Shown here one piece after another: positions 7,814 through 14,484 of a DNA stretch of 19,092 bases. The notes beneath the pieces were generated by a model. That model saw only the letters and a program-made list of their open reading frames with translations, ran no database searches and was not told the DNA's origin. The number at the start of each line of letters is the position of its first letter. Positions within the stretch are counted from its first letter, which is position 1. Both the position numbers and the translations under genes were made by a program. This DNA is from JAAAPF01 sp964481035 (lineage in GTDB: Bacteria > Pseudomonadota > Alphaproteobacteria > Geminicoccales > Geminicoccaceae), in NCBI GenBank assembly GCA_964481035.1, contig CAYZSE010000063.1, forward strand, positions 1-19,092. Direction: 5' to 3'.

Positions 7814-10327
7814 ATGGCGACGGCCGGGCCCGACCTCGACCCCGACGTTCGAGCGCTTCTCGAGGGCTACCGTCCGCAGCCCGGCGTGTACGACGAATGC
7901 GTCGACGGCGATGGCCGGCCACGCGCCCACTGGCGGCCTTTCCTGGAGCGCCTCGCCGCCGTCGCGCCGGCGGCCCGCGACGACCTGCAGCGGTCGCTGA
8001 CCCGGCGCCTGCAAGCGAGCGGTGTCGCCTTCAACGTCTACGCCCGGCCCGACGACCGCAAGGCCGCCTGGGACCTCGACCTCATGCCGGTGATCCTCTC
8101 CGGCGACGACTGGCGCCTCCTGCTGGCGGCCGTGGCGCAGCGGGTGCGACTGGCCGAACGGGTGTTCGACGACCTCTACGGCCCCCAGCGCCTCCTGCGC
8201 GAGCGTGTGCTGCCGCCGGCCGCCGTCTTCGGCAACGCCGAGTTCCTCTCGGCCTGCGCCGGCTGGGACCGGCCGCCGCCGAACGCCATCGCGACCTACG
8301 CCATCGATGTGGCCCGCCAGGCCGACGGCAGGTGGGTTCTCCTCGCCGACCAGGCCGATGCGCCGACCGGCCAGGGTTGGGTGCTGGCGAGCCGCATCGC
8401 CCTTGCGCAAACGCTCGGCCCGTTGTTCCTCCAGTCGGGCGTGCGCCGGCTCGCAGGCTACGCGGCGCAGCTCAACGAGTGCCTGCTGCGGGCCGCCGGC
8501 GACGAAGGACGCGCCGTCCTCCTCTCGGCCGGCCCCGAGGATGCGAACTATTTCAGCCACGCGTTCCTCGCGCGGTACCTGGGCCTGCAGCTCGTCGAGA
8601 CCCAGGATCTGACCCAGCGCGACGGGCGGCTCTACCTCAAGACCCTCGAGGGCCTGCAGTCGGTCGGTGCGATCCTCAGAAAGCGACCGGGTCGAGAGCT
8701 CGATCCGCTCGCCGTCCCGGGCTTCGGCGGCACCGGCACGCCCGGCCTTCTCGACACCGCCCGCTTGGGCCACGTCCGGGTCCTCAATGCCATCGGCGCG
8801 GGCGTGGTGCAGAACCGGGCGATGGCGCCCTTCGCGGCCGCGCTCGCCCGCGCGCTCCTGGACGAGGCGCCGGTGCTCGGCGAAGCACCCTTTCGCTGGC
8901 TCGGCGACGCCGCGTCCCGCTTCGAGGTCATGGGCAGCCCCGCCTGGCAGGTCACGAGCCTCACCGCACGCCAGGACCCGGGCGCGATCGAGGGCGCCAA
9001 GCCGAGCACCGAGCCGGGCCCGGTGCTCGCCCGGCAACTCGTCCGCGAAGGTCACCGCTGGATCGCGCAGCGCCCGCTGCCGCTCGCGACCACGCCTTGC
9101 TGGCGCGCCGGCAGGCTGGAGCCGATGCCGTGGGCGATGCGCCTCTTCGCCTGCGTGGTCGACGACCGGGTTCACGTCCTGCCGGCGGGCCTCGGCCGCC
9201 TGTCGCCGCGGCCGGCCACCGTCGGCCTGCCCTCCGGCGCCGGCAGCAAGGACGTCTGGGTCTTGGCGGAGCCGGCAGAGCCGCCGTGGCCGACGCTCCT
9301 CAGCCATCGCATGGAGCGTGTCCGCTTGCAGCGCGAGGCGCGCGACCTGCTCTCCGGCACCGCCGAGGCTCTGTTTTGGCTGGGTCGCTACACCGAGCGG
9401 GCGGAGAGCACGCTCAGAACGCTGCGCGCCGTGCTGGTCCGCCTGATGGACGCCGGCGCCGCCGCCGCGACGGCGAACCTGATGCTCCACCTGGCGGCGG
9501 TGCACCTGCAAGGCCCGCCCGCGGGCGAGACCCCGGCCGAGCGCCTCGCCGCGGCCCTGGTCGAGCTCCTGCAGAAGCCGGACAGCCCGCACGCCATCGC
9601 CGCCTGCATCGGCGCCATCCAACGCAACGCCACGCTTGCCCGCGGTGTCTTGAGCCAGGACAGCTGGAGTGCGCTCACGGCGCTCGTCAACGACCGTCGC
9701 TGGCGGCAGAGCCTCGGTCCGGTCCTCGTCCAGCCGCCGCTCGATCTGGTCGACGACGCCATTCGCCTCCTCGTCGCCTTCTCGGGCACGGTCGCCGAGC
9801 ACATGACCCGCAACGACGCGTGGCGCTTTCTCGAGATCGGCAAGCGGCTGGAGCGCGCATTGCAGGTCTCAGACGTGGTCGGCACCGGCGTCCGGCCGCC
9901 CGAGACCGCCGACGTCGAGGCAGCGCTCGCGGCGCTTCTGGAAATCGGCGACAGCTACATGACCTACCGCTCGCGCTACGTCACGCTGCCGATGACCGTG
10001 CCGGTGCTCGACCTCTTGCTGTTGGACGAGACCAATCCACGCGGCCTGATCTATCAGACGCTGATGCTGGAGCAGGCCCTCTTGGACCTGCCGAGCGAGG
10101 GCATCTACCGCACGCCGGCGCAACGCAGGGTGCTGGAGCTGAACACCCGCCTGCGCCTGGTCGATGCCATGGCCCTCGATCCGACGGTGGATCCGCAACC
10201 GCTCGCGGCGCTCCTGGGCGACGTCAACCGCGCGCTCCAAGCCACCTCGGACCATCTTCACCGCGCCTACTTCCTGCTCGCCGAGAGGGCGACGACGACC
10301 TTCAGCGGCCGCGGCCTGAGCCGATGA
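7814..10327 (+). CDS. Circularly permuted ATP-grasp / alpha-E fusion protein
   Basis: Protein of 837 residues joining two domains that are separate genes in many genomes. Residues about 70-480 match the circularly permuted type-2 ATP-grasp family (segments FNVYARPDD, GNAEFLSACAG, VGAILRKRPGRELDPL, VLNAIGAGVVQN). Residues about 510-830 match the all-helical alpha-E domain, beginning GTAEALFWLGRYTERAE at 515. ATP-grasp enzymes typically activate a carboxylate as acyl phosphate and ligate it to an amine or thiol, so a peptide- or amide-forming role is plausible. Alpha-E has no established biochemical activity. The start ATG has GGAA upstream. The stop overlaps the next start by 4 nt (ATGA), indicating translational coupling. 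The same frame is open upstream of 7814 only as a shadow of the preceding gene. Confidence 0.92.
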   Translation: MATAGPDLDPDVRALLEGYRPQPGVYDECVDGDGRPRAHWRPFLERLAAVAPAARDDLQRSLTRRLQASGVAFNVYARPDDRKAAWDLDLMPVILSGDDWRLLLAAVAQRVRLAERVFDDLYGPQRLLRERVLPPAAVFGNAEFLSACAGWDRPPPNAIATYAIDVARQADGRWVLLADQADAPTGQGWVLASRIALAQTLGPLFLQSGVRRLAGYAAQLNECLLRAAGDEGRAVLLSAGPEDANYFSHAFLARYLGLQLVETQDLTQRDGRLYLKTLEGLQSVGAILRKRPGRELDPLAVPGFGGTGTPGLLDTARLGHVRVLNAIGAGVVQNRAMAPFAAALARALLDEAPVLGEAPFRWLGDAASRFEVMGSPAWQVTSLTARQDPGAIEGAKPSTEPGPVLARQLVREGHRWIAQRPLPLATTPCWRAGRLEPMPWAMRLFACVVDDRVHVLPAGLGRLSPRPATVGLPSGAGSKDVWVLAEPAEPPWPTLLSHRMERVRLQREARDLLSGTAEALFWLGRYTERAESTLRTLRAVLVRLMDAGAAAATANLMLHLAAVHLQGPPAGETPAERLAAALVELLQKPDSPHAIAACIGAIQRNATLARGVLSQDSWSALTALVNDRRWRQSLGPVLVQPPLDLVDDAIRLLVAFSGTVAEHMTRNDAWRFLEIGKRLERALQVSDVVGTGVRPPETADVEAALAALLEIGDSYMTYRSRYVTLPMTVPVLDLLLLDETNPRGLIYQTLMLEQALLDLPSEGIYRTPAQRRVLELNTRLRLVDAMALDPTVDPQPLAALLGDVNRALQATSDHLHRAYFLLAERATTTFSGRGLSR

Positions 10328-11217
10328 CGACCTACTTGGTGCGGCATCGGACGGCCTACACCTACGGCGCGACGGTTCCGCTCTCGCATCACCTGCTGCA
10401 TCTCGAGCCGCGAAGCACCACGCTTCAGCGGGTACGGGCGCACAGCCTCGCCATCGAGCCGTTGCCGAGCTGGGGCGACCGCCGCGCGGACGCCTTCGGC
10501 AACCCCAGCCGCGCGGTGACGATCGCCAAGGAGCATCGGTCGCTGGTCATCGAGGGGCGCTCGACGGTCGAGGTGACGCCCCCCTCGCCGATCCGGCCGG
10601 CACTGACCCCGCCGTGGGAACAGGTCGCCGCCGCCTGCGCGGAGGCGAGCGATCCGGGAGCGCTCGACGCCGCCCGCTTCGCCTTCGCGTCGCCGTTCGC
10701 GCCGACGGGCGATGCCGTGGAGGCCTACGCGCGTGTGAGCTTCGCGCCAGGGCGCCCGGTGCTGGACGCGGCGCTCGATCTCAACCACCGCATCTTCAAC
10801 GAGTTCGTGTTCGATCCCACAGCGACGTCGGTCGCGACGCCGGTCGCCGAGGTGCTGCGGCTGAAACGTGGCGTCTGCCAGGACTTCACGCATCTCATGC
10901 TGGCGGCGCTGCGTGCGATCGGGCTGCCGGCGCGGTATGTCAGCGGCTATCTGCTGACCCGGCCGCCCGAGGGCCACGAGCGTCTGCACGGCGCCGACGC
11001 CAGCCACGCCTGGGTCGGCCTGTGGCTGCCCGGACACGGCTGGAGCGATCTCGACCCCACCAACGGCCTGATGCCCGCGGAGGCCCACATCACCCTCGCC
11101 TGGGGCCGCGACTACGGCGACGTCAGCCCCATTGTCGGTGTCGTCTACGGCGGCGGCGAGCAGACGCTGGACGTCGCCGTCGACGTCGTTCCGCTATCTC
11201 CGGAGACCCCGGTGTAG
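10324..11217 (+). CDS. Transglutaminase family protein (second of the operon)
   Basis: Protein of 297 residues: bacterial transglutaminase N-terminal domain (about 1-85) followed by a papain-fold transglutaminase-like core (about 150-250). The catalytic triad is intact: Cys185 in GVCQDFTH, His228 in SHAWVGLWLP and Asp244 in DLDPTNG. No signal peptide or membrane segment, so probably cytoplasmic. Bacterial members often act as cysteine peptidases or amide hydrolases rather than crosslinkers. Its ATG overlaps the stop of the ATP-grasp/alpha-E gene. It is unlike the first transglutaminase in length and lacks DUF2126, so the operon carries two different thiol enzymes around one ATP-dependent ligase-type protein. 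Substrate unknown. Confidence 0.93.
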   Translation: MTTYLVRHRTAYTYGATVPLSHHLLHLEPRSTTLQRVRAHSLAIEPLPSWGDRRADAFGNPSRAVTIAKEHRSLVIEGRSTVEVTPPSPIRPALTPPWEQVAAACAEASDPGALDAARFAFASPFAPTGDAVEAYARVSFAPGRPVLDAALDLNHRIFNEFVFDPTATSVATPVAEVLRLKRGVCQDFTHLMLAALRAIGLPARYVSGYLLTRPPEGHERLHGADASHAWVGLWLPGHGWSDLDPTNGLMPAEAHITLAWGRDYGDVSPIVGVVYGGGEQTLDVAVDVVPLSPETPV

Positions 11218-11342
11218 CGCGCGCCCGGGCGTCCCTCGGCTCGAACTCTGACCTCAGCTGTCGATGCTCGATGAAGGCGTTGCCGCGTTTCTTGATCCGA
11301 GGCACGATGCTTGCGGGTGGCAGGCAGATCAGGGAGCAATCA

Positions 11343-11561
11343 ATGAACCGAGACCAACATGGCGTGCGCTATCGTGGCTTTACCGCACGCGTCTACTATG
11401 ACGAGGGCGAGGGCGTGGTCCTCGTCCGCGTCCCGACGACCAAGGGCGGCATCGACTTCCAATGCACCTCGATCGCGGCGGTCCAGCTCGAGCTGCATCG
11501 CGTCGTCGACGCCTTCTTGACCGAGCATCCCGACGCTGAGCCGCCGAAGGTGCGGCCTTAG
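11343..11561 (+). CDS. HicB-like small protein, no HicA partner visible
   Basis: Protein of 72 residues. RGFTARVYYDEGEGVVLVRV (11-30) followed by a beta strand and a helix ending in VVDAFLTEH fits the HicB antitoxin N-terminal fold (partial RNase H-like; family pattern Y.G..A.V.YD... then a helix with VDDYL). There is no room for a C-terminal DNA-binding domain. A strong AGGGAG lies 7 nt before the start. HicB normally pairs with the small RNA-cleaving toxin HicA, but no HicA-like ORF is visible on either side. It could be a solitary HicB-like protein with another role. The gap to the preceding transglutaminase gene is 125 bp, so it may be a separate transcript. Confidence 0.75.
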   Translation: MNRDQHGVRYRGFTARVYYDEGEGVVLVRVPTTKGGIDFQCTSIAAVQLELHRVVDAFLTEHPDAEPPKVRP

Positions 11562-11562
11562 G

Positions 11563-11683
11563 GCGTTTCCCGAATTGCTTGACCATCCCGCACCCCCGCT
11601 CGGTCGCCCACGAGGGTACCATGCCATGGGCGGTTCGGCGGGGGTGCGGGGTCGGCGCGGATCAACCTGATCGGAAAACGTGG
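11563..11683. repeat. Long interrupted palindrome (MITE- or terminator-like)
   Basis: A perfect 13-bp inverted repeat pairs 11587-11599 with 11638-11650. Inside it a 6-bp stem pairs 11605-11610 with 11627-11632, and the 5-nt segments between can form G-T pairs. Further out, the decamer at 11564 (CGTTTCCCGA) and one near 11672 (TCGGAAAACG) are near-complementary. The whole element fills the gap between the HicB-like stop and the end of the minus-strand hypothetical frame. It lacks T-runs. Confidence 0.6.
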
Positions 11684-11689
11684 TAAGGC

Positions 11690-12220
11690 TCAACCGATGG
11701 CGTGGAAGAGCGTTGGTAGAGCGGCACGCTCGACCAACGCCCGCGCCGGCGTCGCAACGGCCAGCAGCTCCCGCAAGCTCGCCTCGCTCATCCCCGCGGG
11801 CATGACGACGTTGAGGCTCGTGGCATCGACCAGGGCGGCCAAGGTCAAGAGCACCCAGGGCGCACCGCCCGCGTCGTCGTCGACGGCGGCGACGGTCGCG
11901 GGGGTCGCCGGCCCTGTGAGAACGTCGTAGCCCGGCAGCGACGTGCGTAGCGCGCCGAGCCGGCCGTCCCAGCCGAGCCCGATGACCGTGGCCGACGCCG
12001 GCCGGGACCTGAGCGACAGCGCGAACGCGGCGTCGCGCGCGTCCTCGCCGGCGTGCGCGCCGGCACGCCACAGCGGGATCTCCACGAAGGGCGTCGCCGC
12101 CGGCGCCGGTGCGGCGCCGGCGGGCGGGATCCACCGTGCACCGACGCCGATCCAGCGGATCCGGTCTCGGTCGAGCGCCGCCTTGGCGGCCATTGCCAGC
12201 ACGTCGGACGCGTCGTCCAA
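11690..12220 (-). CDS. Hypothetical protein, start uncertain
   Basis: I do not recognise this family. The minus frame encodes a protein with balanced composition (for example RIRWIGVGARWIPP, ATVIGLGWDGRLGAL, PWVLLTLAALVDATSLNVVMP), unlike the Arg/Ser-rich shadows on the other frames, so it is probably or was once coding. The only ATG/GTG/TTG start in the frame is the TTG at 12220 (176 residues), with no evident ribosome site. The same frame is open back to 12571, and its translation from 12220 to about 12330 still looks protein-like (CVVHRSAPARDAALADRLVAAARL). The true N-terminus may thus be longer, reached by a CTG start or lost to a frameshift. No signal peptide or membrane helix is evident. 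Confidence 0.45.
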   Translation of the reverse strand: MDDASDVLAMAAKAALDRDRIRWIGVGARWIPPAGAAPAPAATPFVEIPLWRAGAHAGEDARDAAFALSLRSRPASATVIGLGWDGRLGALRTSLPGYDVLTGPATPATVAAVDDDAGGAPWVLLTLAALVDATSLNVVMPAGMSEASLRELLAVATPARALVERAALPTLFHAIG

Positions 12221-12587
12221 CTGCCACAGGGCCTGGCCGTGCGCTGCCAGCGAAAGCCGTGCCGCGGCGACGAGACGGTCGGCGAGCGCAGCGTCGCGGG
12301 CCGGCGCGGAGCGATGGACGACGCAGCGAGGGCGCGAGGTCAGGCTCCTGCCCTCGCGCGCGACCCGCGATGAGCATCCTCGCGAGAACAGCTCGGGGAT
12401 GCTGGCGCCGGCGGCAAGGCCCGGTGGTATCGGCGAAACTGTTCCAAGAAGGCCCTCCGACGGCGCCGCTAATCTAGCCCATAGCGTAGACCGCGATCGG
12501 CGCCTGCCAAGGGACGGCAGGGACGTTCCTCGGCGCCGCGCGCCGGCGCTTGATCGCTGCCGGCGGCTAGGCTAACAGCAGCACGGC
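12221..12587. other. Region between hypothetical ORF and tRNA-Gly
   Basis: This 367-bp stretch carries the stop-free upstream extension of the minus-strand hypothetical frame (to 12571) and presumably the tRNA promoter. I see no other gene. Plus-strand frames across it are Arg/Ser/Ala-rich shadows. Confidence 0.4.
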
Positions 12588-12662
12588 GCGGGCGTAGTTC
12601 AGTGGTAGAACGTCAGCTTCCCAAGCTGAATGTCGTCGGTTCGATCCCGATCGCCCGCTCCA
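12588..12662 (+). tRNA. tRNA-Gly (anticodon CCC)
   Basis: The full cloverleaf can be folded by hand. The acceptor stem GCGGGCG (12588-12594) pairs with CGCCCGC (12652-12658). The D arm is GTTC/GAAC and the anticodon stem TCAGC/GCTGA encloses the loop TTCCCAA, giving anticodon CCC (12620-12622). The T arm is GTCGG/CCGAT with loop TTCGATC. The discriminator base is T, followed by an encoded CCA (12660-12662). It reads the GGG glycine codon. Confidence 0.97.
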
Positions 12663-13247
12663 GCCTCTCTCGGCACGCGATTTGGTCGGCCTTCATTCGC
12701 CGAGGGTCGGCGCGCCTCACACGATGCGGCGACGCCGTGGGACTTCGCCGGATCAAGCGATGGCCGATGCCATGCCGCGCGAGCCCGAAACGCGAACCGT
12801 TCTCCCGGTCCGTCGCGAACACATAGGCGCTATCGCCAGGTGTTTCGCAAAACGAGATGCGCGTGCTTGTCGCGATCCGCCCCTTCCGGGCGGTGATTAA
12901 AGGCATCGTTCCGATCATCTTGATAGGCAGGCTATCGTCCATCGAAACCATGTTCAATCAAGCGACCGCGTAACCGGCCACCACGCGCTCGCCCACCGCC
13001 CCGGCCCCCTTCATCTTCAGCGGCCAAGCTCGTGCCTGAATTGGCCGGCTCATGGTACCTCGTGACGCCACGGGTCGCGGACGGGCTGCGACGCCTCCTC
13101 GCCGCATCGGAACACGTCGCCCCTGCCCCGCTGCGAAGAACGATCATCGAGCACCCTTCGCGAGGCGGGCGCCGCTCGAGCCCGCGTCGCCTCGAGATGC
13201 GAGATCGCCGTAGCGTGGGGAGAAACGGCGCCGCGGCGAGGAGCGTG
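12663..13247. other. Unassigned region downstream of tRNA-Gly
   Basis: 585 bp with no gene I can name. Its middle (about 12840-12970) is less GC-rich than the neighbours and holds a 38-codon plus-strand ORF (12857-12973) with a hydrophobic centre (IVPIILIG) and no clear ribosome site. A GC-rich hairpin (13165-13170 with 13180-13185) sits downstream of the ychF stop on the minus strand and might contribute to its termination. The position next to a tRNA 3' end is typical for integrated elements, but I find no integrase or repeated tRNA end. Confidence 0.4.
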
Positions 13248-14348
13248 TCAAACGTTGAAGCGGAAGTGGAAGACGTCGCCGTCCCGGACGACGTAGTCGC
13301 GGCCCTCGAGCCGGAGCTTGCCGGCGTCGCGCGCCGCGGCCTCACCACCGCAGGCGACATAGTCCTCGTAGGCGATGGTCTCCGCGGCGATGAAGCCCTT
13401 CTGGAAGTCGGTATGGATCACGCCCGCGGCCTCGGGCGCCGTCGCGCCGGCCGCCACCGTCCAGGCGCGCGCCTCCTTCGGGCCGACGGTGAAGAAGGTG
13501 AGCAGCCCCAAGAGCCCATAGCCCGCGCGAATGACCCGATTGAGGCCGGGTTCGGCGAGGCCGAGCGAAGCCAAGTACTCCTCCTTTTCCGCGTCGGTGT
13601 CGAGGCCCGCGACCTCGGCCTCGATCGCGGCGGCGACGACGACCCAGCGCGCGTCGTGGCTCTCCGCGTAGGCCGCGGCCTCGGCGCTCAGATCGTTGCC
13701 CGTGGCGGCCGAGGCCTCGTCGACGTTCAAGACGAAGAGGACCGGCTTGTCGGTCAGGAGGTTGAAGCCGGCGAGAAGCGCGTGCGCATCCGCGTCGAGG
13801 TCGAGCGCGCGGGCCGGCACGCCCTCCTGCATCCGCGGGAGGATCCGCTCGAGGAGGTCGAGCCGCGCCTTGGCCTCCTTGTCCTGGCCGCGGACCCGCT
13901 TGACGAGCCCCTCCCTCTGCCGCTCGAGGCTCTCGATGTCGGCGAGCAAGAGCTCGGTCTCGATCAGCTCGGCGTCGCGGATCGGGTCGACGCCGCCTTC
14001 GACGTGGGTCACGTCGTCGTCCTCGAAGCAGCGCAGCACGTGGAGGATGGCGTCGACCTCGCGGATCGCACCCAAGAACTTGTTGCCGAGCCCCTCGCCC
14101 TTGGACGCGCCGCGAACGAGGCCGGCGATGTCCTTGATGTCGAGCTGGGTGTCGATCACCTTCGCCGACTTGCCGAGGGCCGCCAGCTCGGCGAGGCGCG
14201 GGTCCGGCACCGGCACGCGGCCGACGTTCGGCTCGATGGTGCAGAACGGATAGTTGGCGGCGGCCGCCGCCGCCGTCTTGGTCAGCGCATTGAAGAGGGT
14301 CGACTTGCCCACGTTGGGCAGGCCGACGATACCGCAGTTGAAGCCCAT
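13248..14348 (-). CDS. ychF: Ribosome-associated ATPase YchF/EngD
   Basis: Universally conserved Obg-family P-loop protein of 366 residues (E. coli YchF has 363). It binds the ribosome and hydrolyses ATP rather than GTP, and is linked to stress and redox responses. Visible: Walker A GLPNVGKS (9-16), a DIAGLVRGASKGEGLGNKFL segment as G3/switch II, and NVDE in place of NKxD at G4, the feature tied to ATP preference. After a coiled-coil insertion, the C-terminus is the TGS domain ending DVFHFRFNV. The start at 14348 is chosen because homologues begin MGFNCGIVGLP; the frame is open 57 codons further upstream without homology. A GGGA lies 7 nt before the ATG. In many alphaproteobacteria it directly follows pth; here a TPR gene on the other strand separates them. 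Confidence 0.97.
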   Translation of the reverse strand: MGFNCGIVGLPNVGKSTLFNALTKTAAAAAANYPFCTIEPNVGRVPVPDPRLAELAALGKSAKVIDTQLDIKDIAGLVRGASKGEGLGNKFLGAIREVDAILHVLRCFEDDDVTHVEGGVDPIRDAELIETELLLADIESLERQREGLVKRVRGQDKEAKARLDLLERILPRMQEGVPARALDLDADAHALLAGFNLLTDKPVLFVLNVDEASAATGNDLSAEAAAYAESHDARWVVVAAAIEAEVAGLDTDAEKEEYLASLGLAEPGLNRVIRAGYGLLGLLTFFTVGPKEARAWTVAAGATAPEAAGVIHTDFQKGFIAAETIAYEDYVACGGEAAARDAGKLRLEGRDYVVRDGDVFHFRFNV

Positions 14349-14484
14349 GCGCGTTCCCGTCCACAATCGCGTGCGGGCATAGACCACCCCACGACGTTCG
14401 TCACGGGGTCGTGGGCTGCACGTGATTTTGCGCCGCCGCATAGTGACGATCGTGAGCAGCCGTGCGGCCAACGGGAGACCATCG

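Noticed and set aside
7766..9802. 678-codon minus-strand frame
   Set aside because: Shadow antisense to the ATP-grasp/alpha-E gene, with biased Arg/Ala/Gly composition.
11340..12377. 345-codon minus-strand frame beginning MLIAGRARGQEP
   Set aside because: Arg-rich off-frame reading of the hypothetical gene region. Its first 25 codons could be part of a frameshifted N-terminus, but the bulk is a shadow.
12613..12957. Minus-strand ORF ending AIGIEPTTFSLGS
   Set aside because: The tail is the antisense translation of tRNA-Gly, a well-known spurious peptide in databases; the rest has no support.
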